A DNA stretch of 39,239 bases from an uncultured Bacillota bacterium (GCA_947303895.1 CAMYZQ010000003.1:1-39239); one strand, 5' to 3'. Shown: positions 1 through 6,842, counted from the first letter of the stretch. Notes: generated by a model not told the origin, from the sequence alone. A program made the numbers and translations.

Positions 1-201
1 ACTAAAGATGAATTAGTTGATGCCTTAAACGAAGGTATAAGAACTAAAAATGTTGATAAACTTCAAATGCTTTTAGATCAAGAAAATCTAAATCGTAAGA
101 AAAAAAGAATGAAAAGAAAAGCAGAAGATTCAGAATCTATGGATTATGAACCTGAACATAGTAATAATTCAGATGATTATGATGATTATGACGAAGAATA
201 G
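1..201 (+). CDS. C-terminal fragment of an unidentified acidic-tailed protein
   Basis: The first 66 codons of the window are open and end in TAG at 199-201; the 5' end lies outside the window. The visible part has a short helical segment, then a basic stretch (RKKKRMKRK), then a very acidic Asp/Tyr/Glu tail. Low-complexity acidic tails recur in other proteins of this window. No family is recognisable from this piece. The next gene has its own promoter, so this gene probably ends its transcription unit here, although no clear hairpin-plus-T-run terminator is seen. Confidence 0.7.
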   Translation, partial: TKDELVDALNEGIRTKNVDKLQMLLDQENLNRKKKRMKRKAEDSESMDYEPEHSNNSDDYDDYDEE

Positions 202-230
202 TTGATATTCTTAAGAATTATTGATATAAT
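202..230 (+). promoter_or_regulatory. Promoter, TTGATA-N17-TATAAT with extended -10
   Basis: TTGATA at 202-207 is followed by 17 nt and TATAAT at 225-230. The upstream TG makes the motif TGATATAAT. It drives the small exported protein starting at 251. Confidence 0.7.
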
Positions 231-250
231 TTAGTTAATAGGAGGCTAAT

Positions 251-664
251 ATGAGTAAGAAGAAATTAGTAATAATTATTGGGGCTGCAGTAGTTGTTCT
301 AGCTGGTATTGCAGTAGCATTAGTTCTAATCTTTGGTGGAAATAACGAAAAGAAATTAACAAGTAATTTAACTACACTTGGAAAACAATTCTATGAAGAA
401 TTCTATTATCCAAGTCAAGAAAAATCACAAGAAGATGTTAAAACTTTCGTTAAGAAATTTGAAAAGACTGGTATTAAAGTTAATTTAGAAAACATTGCTA
501 AGATTAGTAAAGTTGATAAAGAACTAGTTGATTCAATGGTTAATAAGAAAACTAAAGAAAAATGTGATGCTAAAAACTCTTATGTAATTATTCGTCCAGA
601 AAAACCATATGGTAAGACTAATTACACAATTGAAGTAAATCTTGATTGCGGATTTAATAAATAA
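251..664 (+). CDS. Small membrane-anchored exported protein, function unknown
   Basis: A 137-residue protein with a good ribosome binding site (AGGAGG at 240-245). Residues 1-30 are MSKKK followed by a long Ala/Val/Ile/Leu membrane segment ending in FGG, an uncleaved anchor or signal. The rest is a lysine-rich soluble domain. Two cysteines near the C-terminus (KEKCDAK and NLDCGFN) could form an extracytoplasmic disulfide. That would fit the neighbouring thiol-redox genes at 738-2187, although this is inference from proximity only. It has its own promoter and terminator. No family recognised. Confidence 0.75.
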   Translation: MSKKKLVIIIGAAVVVLAGIAVALVLIFGGNNEKKLTSNLTTLGKQFYEEFYYPSQEKSQEDVKTFVKKFEKTGIKVNLENIAKISKVDKELVDSMVNKKTKEKCDAKNSYVIIRPEKPYGKTNYTIEVNLDCGFNK

Positions 665-677
665 TTAATAAAAAAAT

Positions 678-704
678 GATAGGTAAATACCTATCGTTTT
701 TTTT
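678..704 (+). terminator. Intrinsic terminator
   Basis: Perfect 8-bp stem GATAGGTA/TACCTATC with an AA loop at 678-695, followed by an eight-T run at 697-704. The next promoter's TGATATAAT begins only 8 nt later. Confidence 0.9.
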
Positions 705-711
705 GTTTAGA

Positions 712-720
712 TGATATAAT
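712..720 (+). promoter_or_regulatory. Extended -10 promoter (TGATATAAT)
   Basis: TGATATAAT at 712-720 directly after the terminator T-tract; no convincing -35. Drives the thiol-redox pair. Confidence 0.65.
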
Positions 721-737
721 TTAAGAAGGTGATATAT

Positions 738-998
738 ATGAAATACGTAATGATTAGTGCTATATGGTGTCCTGCTTGTATTATTACTAATACTGCTATG
801 GATAAAGTAGTAGAAGAAAAACATATTACTGTGAAAAAACTAGATTATGATTTTGATGATATATCTAAATATAATGTAGGTAAGATATTACCTGAAATAA
901 TTGTATATAAAAATGATGAAGAAATAGGTAGAATAATAGGAGAAAAGAACTATAAAGACCTATGTATGGAGATAGATAAATATGAAAAAGATAATTAG
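738..998 (+). CDS. Small thioredoxin-like protein with CPAC active site
   Basis: An 86-residue cytosolic protein with a thioredoxin-like beta-alpha-beta start and a redox motif W-C-P-A-C at residues 9-13, then the ILPEIIVYKND segment that resembles the cis-Pro strand of the fold. The ATG at 738 is chosen because AAGGTGAT lies 7 nt upstream; a GTG at 729 would sit inside the ribosome binding site. The 3' end overlaps the next gene by 17 nt, so the two are surely co-expressed. Likely role: cytosolic electron donor to the membrane conduit encoded next (inference from the pairing). It lacks a signal peptide, consistent with that role. Confidence 0.85.
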   Translation: MKYVMISAIWCPACIITNTAMDKVVEEKHITVKKLDYDFDDISKYNVGKILPEIIVYKNDEEIGRIIGEKNYKDLCMEIDKYEKDN

Positions 999-2187
999 AT
1001 TATTAATTATAACTTTATTATTATTTATTCCTGCTTTTAAAGGTGTAAATGCCCTTGATATTTATTTGTTTTATGGTGATGGTTGTCCACACTGTGCTGA
1101 TGAAGAAAAACTCTTAGATTCATACTTAAAATCAAGTGATGATGTAGTAGTTCATAAGTATGAAGTATGGAATAATAAAGATAATGCTAAATTAGTTAAA
1201 GAAGTAGCAGATATAATGGAAGTTAAGTTTGTTGGAGTTCCTTATACTGTTATAGGAGATAAAGTAATATCTGGTTATATGGATGATTCTACTACTGGAG
1301 AACAAATTAAATCATATATAAATATATATAGAAATGAAGAATTTACTGATAGAGTAGGAGAATATATTAAAACTGGTAAAGTTATTAAAAAAGATGAACC
1401 TGATGAACCAAAAAAGAAAGATGAAAAAGTATCTTTTAAAGTATTTGGTAAGAAGTATACTGTTAATCCAAGAACAGTATCATTACCACTTATATCAGTA
1501 GTATTAGGTCTAGTAGATGGTTTTAATCCATGTGCTATGTGGGTATTACTATTCTTAATAACAATGTTATTTAATATGAAAGATAAAAAGAAGATGTGGA
1601 TCTTAGGATTAACATTTATTCTTACTTCTGGACTAGTTTATTTGGCATTTATGCTATCTTGGTTTAACTTAGCATCACTTGTACCTAAACTATCATTATT
1701 AAGGTTTATAGTGGCTCTAGTTGCCTTAGGAGCAGGTATATTTAATATTAATAATTATATTAAGTCTTTATCTAAAGATGATGGTTGTGAAGTAGTAGAT
1801 GATAAGAAAAGAAAAAGAATTATTAATAGAATTATTAAAATAACTTCTAATAAGAAATTTATATTTGCATTCTTTGGTATTATTTTATTGGCTGCTACAG
1901 TTAATTTAATAGAATTAATGTGTTCTATAGGTATACCTTTAATATATACTCAAATATTATCTATGAATAATTTAAGTACATTTAGGTATATGATCTATAT
2001 GCTTATATATATTGTATTCTTCTTATTAGATGATATATTAATATTTATTATATCTATGAAAACATTTAAAGTAACAGGTATATCTACTAAGTATACTAAA
2101 TACTCTCATTTAGTAGGTGGAATTATAATGCTTATTATAGGTATTTTAATGCTTTTAAAACCTGAATTATTAATGTTTAATTTTTAA
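982..2187 (+). CDS. Thioredoxin-fold/CcdA-like transmembrane thiol-redox fusion protein
   Basis: A 401-residue membrane protein. Residues 1-24 are a signal or anchor. Residues 25-130 form a thioredoxin/glutaredoxin-like domain with C35-P-H-C38. A lysine/acid-rich linker follows, then about six membrane helices of the CcdA/DsbD beta type. Conserved membrane cysteines are C184 in FNPC and C314 in ELMCSIG, the pair that shuttles electrons across the membrane in CcdA/DsbD. The layout is an extracytoplasmic CPHC domain fused to a membrane relay, with a cytosolic CPAC protein encoded just upstream. Known for the family: transfer of reducing power from cytosolic thioredoxin to outside partners. The actual outside substrate is unknown. 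Confidence 0.85.
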   Translation: MKKIIRLLIITLLLFIPAFKGVNALDIYLFYGDGCPHCADEEKLLDSYLKSSDDVVVHKYEVWNNKDNAKLVKEVADIMEVKFVGVPYTVIGDKVISGYMDDSTTGEQIKSYINIYRNEEFTDRVGEYIKTGKVIKKDEPDEPKKKDEKVSFKVFGKKYTVNPRTVSLPLISVVLGLVDGFNPCAMWVLLFLITMLFNMKDKKKMWILGLTFILTSGLVYLAFMLSWFNLASLVPKLSLLRFIVALVALGAGIFNINNYIKSLSKDDGCEVVDDKKRKRIINRIIKITSNKKFIFAFFGIILLAATVNLIELMCSIGIPLIYTQILSMNNLSTFRYMIYMLIYIVFFLLDDILIFIISMKTFKVTGISTKYTKYSHLVGGIIMLIIGILMLLKPELLMFNF

Positions 2188-2208
2188 TTAAAAAAATCAC
2201 TAAAATAC

Positions 2209-2238
2209 TTTACAAAATAAGGGAAAATTGTATATAAT
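2209..2238 (+). promoter_or_regulatory. Promoter TTTACA-N18-TATAAT
   Basis: TTTACA at 2209-2214, 18-nt spacer, TATAAT at 2233-2238. Drives the tail-anchored protein gene at 2266. No T-run terminator is evident between 2187 and this promoter. Confidence 0.7.
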
Positions 2239-2265
2239 GTAGTTATAAGATAGGAGACGAAAGTT

Positions 2266-2919
2266 ATGGGTAACAGATTTGATTATAATGAAGAAGAAGT
2301 ATTAAAGATTTTAAGTGACGCAACTAAAACTGATGAAGAGAAAAAATCAGCTTTTGACTCTTATAAAGCTAACTTATTATCAGAAAGAAAAAATGAAATT
2401 TTAAATAGATTAAATGAATGCGCTAAAGAGAATCCAATGATTACTCAAGAAAAATATGTTGCTATGTTAAAGAAATATAGTAATGATAATCTTGAAATCC
2501 CATTTGATTCTATAGTAGCTGACATTGAAGCTTTTGATAAAGAAATGAAAGCTGAATATGATAAGTATTTAGAAGCAGAAAAAGCTAAAGAAGTAGCTGC
2601 TCCAGTTGAACCTGTTGTAGAACCTACTCCAGTAGCAGAAGTAACTCCAGTTTCTGAACCAGTATCTACACCAAATGTTGATGAAAAGCCAATTAATATA
2701 GAAATCAACCCTAACAATTTTGATGAAGATATTGTTCCAGATGTTACTCCATTCTCAAATACTGTTGAAGCTAACCCAATCTTTAGTGATAACCAAAAAG
2801 AAGTTGCTCCTAATGATTCTAACGATGGACAAAAAGGAAATGCAAATGCAATTATTATCAGTATTATTACTATAATAATTGGTATTGTAATTATGTATTC
2901 TATTATTAGATTAAAATAA
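2266..2919 (+). CDS. Tail-anchored acidic protein with P/V/E/T-rich linker, unknown function
   Basis: 217 residues. Residues 1-108 are charged and helical, likely coiled coil. Residues 109-145 are a Pro/Val/Glu/Thr linker containing PVAEVTPVSEPV. The C-terminus is a single membrane segment rich in Ile (about residues 193-214) ending RLK, so the protein should be anchored with its bulk in the cytosol. A closely similar linker (PVAEVTPLATPEV) occurs in the protein at 26005-27159, and comparable tail-anchored architectures are encoded at 18756 and 20809, so this looks like a lineage-specific family. RBS AGGAGACGAAAG. No known domain recognised. Confidence 0.75.
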   Translation: MGNRFDYNEEEVLKILSDATKTDEEKKSAFDSYKANLLSERKNEILNRLNECAKENPMITQEKYVAMLKKYSNDNLEIPFDSIVADIEAFDKEMKAEYDKYLEAEKAKEVAAPVEPVVEPTPVAEVTPVSEPVSTPNVDEKPINIEINPNNFDEDIVPDVTPFSNTVEANPIFSDNQKEVAPNDSNDGQKGNANAIIISIITIIIGIVIMYSIIRLK

Positions 2920-2944
2920 AAAACATCTTAACGATGTTTTTTTA
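2920..2944. terminator. Bidirectional terminator between convergent genes
   Basis: AAAACATC/GATGTTTT stem (2920-2927 and 2933-2940), loop TTAAC, with T residues on the plus side and an A run giving T residues on the minus side. It separates the plus gene ending at 2919 from the minus gene ending at 2942. Confidence 0.85.
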
Positions 2945-3502
2945 TTTGAATTTATCAATATTAATAATTGGTATTCTACGAGGTATATTAGGGTAGTATG
3001 TTGAAAATACCCAATCAACTGTAAATACTGTTATAAGTATTATTATTATAGTTAATAATACTTTTTTATTACATTTATCTATAATCTTTTTTACTGCAGG
3101 AACTAACATATAAATAACAATTAATCCTGATAAACCAAATGCTATAGAATATGGTAAACATATTTTACCATTAATATTAAATGGTTTATCTGTATAATTC
3201 CACCAAGACATACCATAAGTATATTCCATGTATGTACTTGTTAAATATTCAGATATAGTACATATAACAAAAGACCCCATAAATATAAACCACTTTTTAT
3301 CCCTATATTCATATAAAAGAATATATATTAAAAATGCTCCTGATCCATATATAGGAAGCCAAGGACCATGTAGTTGACCACAGTTCATGAAATTACCATT
3401 TTTCATAAACTCCCATAATATTTCCCAAAACCATCCTATAAAACAGCTAATTAGAAAAAGTAGGTTATATTCCATGAATTTATTTATTCCATTTTTTTTC
3501 AT
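2942..3502 (-). CDS. CmpB-family membrane protein (putative ABC-transporter type IV, PF06541-like)
   Basis: 186 residues, about five membrane helices. The motifs CFIGWFWEILWE, GPWLPIYGSGA and the SWWNYTDKPFNINGKICLPYS segment match the CmpB-like putative ABC-transporter permease family; a paralogue lies at 6843-7523. The start at 3502 is chosen because AGGTGATTAC precedes the ATG and a minus-strand TGATATAAT lies at 3519-3527. The longer open frame to 3658 runs through tRNA-His and is not coding. It is monocistronic and divergent from the tRNA. No ATPase partner is nearby, so a transport role is uncertain. Confidence 0.8.
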   Translation of the reverse strand: MKKNGINKFMEYNLLFLISCFIGWFWEILWEFMKNGNFMNCGQLHGPWLPIYGSGAFLIYILLYEYRDKKWFIFMGSFVICTISEYLTSTYMEYTYGMSWWNYTDKPFNINGKICLPYSIAFGLSGLIVIYMLVPAVKKIIDKCNKKVLLTIIIILITVFTVDWVFSTYYPNIPRRIPIINIDKFK

Positions 3503-3518
3503 GTAATCACCTATAAAA

Positions 3519-3527
3519 ATTATATCA
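3519..3527 (-). promoter_or_regulatory. Extended -10 promoter for the CmpB-like gene
   Basis: Reading the minus strand, TGATATAAT at 3527-3519 lies about 17 nt before the ATG. It is back to back with the tRNA-His gene. Confidence 0.65.
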
Positions 3528-3580
3528 TAAATTACTTGTATATTTAAAAAATATGTGTTATATTTAATAAGTAATTTCAT

Positions 3581-3657
3581 GGCGGAATTGGTGAAGTGGT
3601 TAACACGGCAGATTGTGGCTCTGTTATGCAAGGGTTCGACTCCCTTATTTCGCCCCA
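3581..3657 (+). tRNA. tRNA-His (anticodon GTG)
   Basis: A 77-nt cloverleaf with a genome-encoded G-1 that faces C73 and an encoded CCA. Acceptor GCGGAAT pairs with ATTTCGC (one G-U). D stem GTG/CAC. Anticodon stem GCAGA/TCTGT with loop TTGTGGC, so the anticodon is GTG. T stem AAGGG/CCCTT with a TTCGACT loop. The extra G at -1 is the known identity element for HisRS. A strong terminator follows. Confidence 0.97.
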
Positions 3658-3670
3658 TTTGGAAAATAAA

Positions 3671-3698
3671 AAACGAACTATATTTAGTTCGTTTTTTT
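3671..3698. terminator. Bidirectional terminator after tRNA-His
   Basis: AAACGAACTA/TAGTTCGTTT, a 10-bp stem with loop TATT, A run upstream and T run downstream. It serves tRNA-His (plus) and the convergent gene ending at 3697 (minus). Confidence 0.9.
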
Positions 3699-4476
3699 AT
3701 CTTAAATCTTTTATTGCTTTAGTTACTTCGTTAGTAGCTTTGTTTTTTAATCTTTTTTGTTTTGCTTTTTGTTCCTTTGTATAAGGAATAAATCCTTGAA
3801 TGTATTCTCCATATCTTTCACTATATTCATCTGATGCTTGTAATATAGATTCTGGAGCAATTTTTCCAACCTTTATATGATCAGATCTATCCCATGAGTA
3901 ATATGATTCTAAGTCATTAGCTTCTTCTGTCATTTGCATTAAATCTTTGTATAAAAATATAAATGGTTTTACTAATCTTAGAACATCGCTTCCAAGAATT
4001 CTACCAGCAAGATAATCTTCTTTACCTTTTTTCTTTAATTCTTTATTTCTTTTACTTAGTTTAATATCTAATTCCTTTAGATATTCTTCTATACCTTCAT
4101 GATTTCTATCAGTTATTCCTTTGATGATTTCAAGCATTGTTATAAGTTTTTTTCTTAAAACTGATAAATAATCATTATAGTAATTTGTTTGAGCTGGATC
4201 ATACGTATATTGCTCTGAATCCATTCTGTCGAAATATAATTCTTTTGCTTCACTTTCATTGTTAAGAATTTTCCAAAATAGTTCTTCGTCATTTTCTATG
4301 AACAATTGATTTAAATAAGCTTTGATTCTATCCTCACTTACATAAATATGTGCATTTCTGATATCATCTTCTATTTCCTCGATAGGTTTTCCTATTTTAC
4401 CTTCAATATATAATTGTAGATAACTAGTATCGTAATACTTATATGGTGTAAAAGATGAATAATAATTTTTTCCCAT
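3697..4476 (-). CDS. Unidentified 259-residue helical protein
   Basis: A soluble, highly charged, mostly helical protein beginning MGKNYYSSFTPYKYYD. It has no signal peptide or membrane segment, and the C-terminus is lysine-rich (KQKRLKNKA). The minus-strand RBS AGGAGGG lies 6 nt before the ATG, and an extended -10 TGCTATAAT sits at 4507-4499. It is transcribed alone and ends in the bidirectional terminator shared with tRNA-His. I do not recognise a family. Confidence 0.8.
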   Translation of the reverse strand: MGKNYYSSFTPYKYYDTSYLQLYIEGKIGKPIEEIEDDIRNAHIYVSEDRIKAYLNQLFIENDEELFWKILNNESEAKELYFDRMDSEQYTYDPAQTNYYNDYLSVLRKKLITMLEIIKGITDRNHEGIEEYLKELDIKLSKRNKELKKKGKEDYLAGRILGSDVLRLVKPFIFLYKDLMQMTEEANDLESYYSWDRSDHIKVGKIAPESILQASDEYSERYGEYIQGFIPYTKEQKAKQKRLKNKATNEVTKAIKDLR

Positions 4477-4498
4477 AAAACCCTCCTGATTTACTTTT

Positions 4499-4507
4499 AT
4501 TATAGCA
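4499..4507 (-). promoter_or_regulatory. Extended -10 promoter (TGCTATAAT, minus strand)
   Basis: Minus-strand TGCTATAAT 15-25 nt upstream of the AGGAGGG ribosome binding site of the gene starting at 4476; -35 weak. Confidence 0.65.
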
Positions 4508-4563
4508 TATTTTTATAATATAAGTGATAATTAATGATATAAAAAATATAATAGGTGATAAGC

Positions 4564-4614
4564 ATGAAAGACAAGAAACGAGTAGATAGATTATATCTAT
4601 TCTTTTTATTGTAA
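4564..4614 (+). CDS. Candidate 16-residue mini-gene with its own promoter and terminator
   Basis: ATG at 4564, stop TAA at 4612-4614. The peptide starts MKDKKRVD and ends LYLFFLL. AGGTG lies 6 nt upstream, and -10-like elements TGATATAAA (4533-4541) and TATAAT (4547-4552) precede it. A 9-bp hairpin with TTTTT covers the 3' half of the ORF. It could be a real peptide gene, a short noncoding transcript, or a decayed remnant. It lies between divergent transcription units and ends 42 nt before the next -35. Confidence 0.35.
   Translation: MKDKKRVDRLYLFFLL
4580..4607 (+). terminator. Intrinsic terminator inside the mini-ORF
   Basis: Stem GAGTAGATA/TATCTATTC (one G-U pair), loop GATTA, followed by TTTTT at 4603-4607. 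There is no upstream plus-strand gene for it to serve other than the mini-ORF transcript. Confidence 0.65.
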
Positions 4615-4621
4615 AAAACAA

Positions 4622-4649
4622 TGTAGTAAAATTGTAGTATTTTTGTAGT
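4622..4649 (+). promoter_or_regulatory. Three TGTAGT direct repeats at 11-bp spacing (candidate operator)
   Basis: TGTAGT occurs at 4622-4627, 4633-4638 and 4644-4649, each start exactly 11 bp after the last, ending 7 bp before the -35 of the following promoter. Helically phased short direct repeats are typical targets of cooperative ribbon-helix-helix dimers; the first gene downstream encodes such a domain. Role as an autoregulatory operator is inferred. Confidence 0.5.
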
Positions 4650-4655
4650 TTTCTA

Positions 4656-4684
4656 TTGACAAGTATTTTTTGTGGTGTTATTAT
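4656..4684 (+). promoter_or_regulatory. Promoter TTGACA-N17-TATTAT of the nucleotide-pool operon
   Basis: A perfect TTGACA at 4656-4661, a 17-nt spacer and TATTAT at 4679-4684. One of the few strong -35 elements in this window. Transcription should start near 4691, just ahead of the RBS, which rules out the upstream in-frame start at 4672. Confidence 0.85.
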
Positions 4685-4704
4685 CTATTCAAGAGGTGAG
4701 GAAA

Positions 4705-5289
4705 ATGGCTAATAAAACTAGTGCTATTAATATTCAAGTAGATAGCGATGTTAAGCAAGATGCAACATTAGTGTTAACAGAATTAGGTTTATCAATGAGT
4801 TCTGCAATTAATTTGTTCTTAAAACAAGTAGTTAAGAAGAATGGACTTCCATTTGCAGTTACTAACGTAGTTGATACTAAAAAAATATTAGATGTAGTAT
4901 GTGCATTAATCATGAAAGATGGTAAATGTTTAATTGCTAAAAGAAACAAAGATGATCATCTAAAGGGTAGATGGGAATTTCCTGGCGGAAGAAGACAAGG
5001 TCTTGAAGATGAAAAGAAAACTCTAGAAAGAGCATTTAATGAGGTCCTTGGAATTAAAGCTAATATTAATGATTATTTAACTCATAGTATATGTGAATAT
5101 CCAGGTCATATAGTAGATCTTAAAATTTATGAATGTGATTATGTAAGTGGAGAATTTACATCTCCAATACACTCAGAATATAAATGGGTTAACATTGAAG
5201 AATTATTAGATTATGATTTAGCTGATGCTGACGTAATACTATCTAAATTTCTTATTAGAAAATATATTGAAGAAAGTAGGAATAAATAA
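4705..5289 (+). CDS. RelB/DinJ ribbon-helix-helix domain fused to a degenerate Nudix domain
   Basis: 194 residues. Residues 1-52 match RelB/DinJ antitoxin DNA-binding domains (INIQVDSDVKQDA, LGLSMSSAINLFLKQVV, then the hallmark GLPF). Residues 60-190 are MutT-like Nudix with WEFPGG. The Nudix box is G95-x5-E101-x7-R109-A110-F-N-E113-V114-L-G116: two metal-binding glutamates (equivalent to E53 and E57 of E. coli MutT) are replaced by Ala110 and Val114, so hydrolase activity is doubtful. The next gene encodes an intact Nudix enzyme of the same type. By analogy with NrtR (Nudix plus winged helix), I infer a ligand-sensing repressor of this operon. RBS GAGGTGAG. No toxin gene is adjacent. Confidence 0.85.
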   Translation: MANKTSAINIQVDSDVKQDATLVLTELGLSMSSAINLFLKQVVKKNGLPFAVTNVVDTKKILDVVCALIMKDGKCLIAKRNKDDHLKGRWEFPGGRRQGLEDEKKTLERAFNEVLGIKANINDYLTHSICEYPGHIVDLKIYECDYVSGEFTSPIHSEYKWVNIEELLDYDLADADVILSKFLIRKYIEESRNK

Positions 5290-5702
5290 TGAAAGTAGTA
5301 GAAGTAGTAGCAGCAGTTATAAAAAAAGATAATAAGATACTTGGAACTGCTAGAGGTTATGGATATTTTAAAGGTATGTGGGAGTTTCCAGGTGGAAAAC
5401 CAGAAGTTGGTGAAACAAAAGAAGAAGCTTTAGTCCGTGAAATTAAAGAAGAATTAAATGCTGATATTAAAGTAGAAGATTATATATGCACAGTAGAATA
5501 TGATTATACTAATCCTGATTTTCATTTAATAATGCATACTTATTTTTGTGAATTATTAAATGATCATATAGAGATGGTTTATCATGATGAAGAAAAGTTA
5601 GAACATGAATCAATGAAATGGCTTTCTAAAGAAGAATTAGACTCTGTTGAATGGCTTGGAGCAGATATAGAAATAGTTAATAAGTTAAAAGAATTATTGT
5701 AG
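5289..5702 (+). CDS. mutT: MutT-like Nudix hydrolase (probable 8-oxo-dGTP/NTP diphosphatase)
   Basis: 137 residues. The Nudix box has all catalytic residues: G36-x5-E42-x7-R50-E51-I-K-E54-E55. The usual Gly at the end of the box is Asn57, a tolerated variation. The WEFPGGK sequence before the box and the SMKWLSKEEL segment resemble 8-oxo-(d)GTP-type MutT enzymes, which cleave oxidised NTPs to NMP and pyrophosphate. The ATG overlaps the stop of the regulator gene (TAATG), so translation is coupled. It shares WEFPGG and overall length with the Nudix half of the preceding protein, suggesting tandem duplication and divergence into sensor and enzyme. Confidence 0.9.
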   Translation: MKVVEVVAAVIKKDNKILGTARGYGYFKGMWEFPGGKPEVGETKEEALVREIKEELNADIKVEDYICTVEYDYTNPDFHLIMHTYFCELLNDHIEMVYHDEEKLEHESMKWLSKEELDSVEWLGADIEIVNKLKELL

Positions 5703-5711
5703 GAGGGTTAT

Positions 5712-6032
5712 ATGGTTAACATAAAAGAATTACAAGATAAAGTATATCAAAACAAAGTAAATCATGGGTTTAATACAACAAATATAGAAATGGAATTTTG
5801 TTTAGCTTATGGAGAACTTGGTGAAGCATATATTGCATATTTAAAGAAGAAAGAAGACCTAGGAGAAGAATTAGCAGACGTTATTATATATCTTCTTGGA
5901 ATATCTAAAATGCTTAATATTGATTTAGAAAAAGAAGTAGTAAATAAAATAGAAAAGAATAGTAAGAGGGTTTATAAAGAAAATTCAAAAGGGGTTCTTG
6001 TAAAAGAAGAAGAACTAAACAGCGAGGTATAA
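5712..6032 (+). CDS. MazG-like nucleotide pyrophosphohydrolase
   Basis: 106 residues, single all-alpha MazG-type domain. The metal-binding signature is present: ELGEAYIAY gives ExxE and EELADVIIY gives ExxD. Such enzymes hydrolyse non-canonical or surplus (d)NTPs to NMP and pyrophosphate. The short length fits the single-domain dimeric or tetrameric forms rather than full-length MazG. RBS AGGAGGGT, 9 nt after MutT. Together with MutT it makes a nucleotide house-cleaning cassette. Confidence 0.85.
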   Translation: MVNIKELQDKVYQNKVNHGFNTTNIEMEFCLAYGELGEAYIAYLKKKEDLGEELADVIIYLLGISKMLNIDLEKEVVNKIEKNSKRVYKENSKGVLVKEEELNSEV

Positions 6033-6033
6033 A

Positions 6034-6774
6034 ATGAAAAACACAAAAAAATTTTTAGAATTAAAAACATTATTTGAAAATTTATCTTATGATGATTTAG
6101 AGTCACTTTATACATTACTTTCATTAACTGGTAAAATTGATGATGAATTTAGTGAAGCAATTGATTCAACATATTTTCCTATGTATAATAAACTTGCAGA
6201 ATCAGGAGAATTTGAAGGAAGAAATGAATATGATAATTTAACAAGATATCATAATTTTAGTCTTTCAAAAATAATGGATTTATTTAATCGAATGACAGAT
6301 ACACAATTAAATGAAATATGCAAACTTGTTGGTAAAGCATATGGTAAAATCCTTGAAGAATTAAAAACGAATGAGTGCTCAGGTAAAATTGAAATGCTTC
6401 CTAAATTAGATGAATTCATAAAGAGATTTAATAAAAGAAAAGAAGCTAAAGAAATACTTAAAAAGCTAAGTAGGAGTGATCAAGTGTTATTTGGGTCAGC
6501 ATTAGATTTATCAGTTGGATTTGATGTGGGTGATGAAAAAGAAGTATTAAGAAGAATTATTAGTGAATCTAAGTCTAACAAGACGGGAAAACTAAACAAT
6601 AAACAGCTATATCATATTCATAATATAACAAGTAGCGCTTTAGGGGTTTTAAATTTAGAGGTGTTTGAAGATTTAACATATCAAAGAAGTTTAATAGAAG
6701 AATTTAATGGAAGAGTAAGTAAAGAAATAGAAAATAGAAAAGCGGGTAAAGGTGCTAAAACTTTAACTCCATAA
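6034..6774 (+). CDS. Unidentified helical protein, last gene of the nucleotide-pool operon
   Basis: 246 residues, starts one base after the MazG stop with GAGGTATAAA as RBS. Predicted soluble, almost wholly helical and charged; no membrane segment, no cysteine motif apart from isolated residues, no catalytic signature that I can name. Position as fourth gene behind a sensor-like protein, MutT and MazG suggests it acts on the same process, but that is context only. A strong terminator follows. Confidence 0.75.
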   Translation: MKNTKKFLELKTLFENLSYDDLESLYTLLSLTGKIDDEFSEAIDSTYFPMYNKLAESGEFEGRNEYDNLTRYHNFSLSKIMDLFNRMTDTQLNEICKLVGKAYGKILEELKTNECSGKIEMLPKLDEFIKRFNKRKEAKEILKKLSRSDQVLFGSALDLSVGFDVGDEKEVLRRIISESKSNKTGKLNNKQLYHIHNITSSALGVLNLEVFEDLTYQRSLIEEFNGRVSKEIENRKAGKGAKTLTP

Positions 6775-6784
6775 ATGTAAAAAA

Positions 6785-6816
6785 GGTGTAATCATATAAC
6801 TGATTACATCTTTTTT
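6785..6816 (+). terminator. Intrinsic terminator of the nucleotide-pool operon
   Basis: 10-bp stem GGTGTAATCA/TGATTACATC (one G-U), loop TATAAC, then TTTTTT. Confidence 0.9.
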
Positions 6817-6842
6817 ATATTATAATAATATTGGTGAATTAT

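Noticed and set aside
3503-3658. N-terminal extension of the minus-strand CmpB-like gene up to 3658
   Set aside because: It runs through the tRNA-His gene; a clear RBS and an extended -10 support the start at 3502.
3596-3784. Plus-strand 62-codon open frame
   Set aside because: It lies on tRNA-His, its terminator and the antisense of a real gene; no RBS.
4705-5289. Classical RelB-type toxin-antitoxin module
   Set aside because: The RHH domain is fused to a Nudix domain, and no RelE/YafQ-type toxin gene is adjacent.
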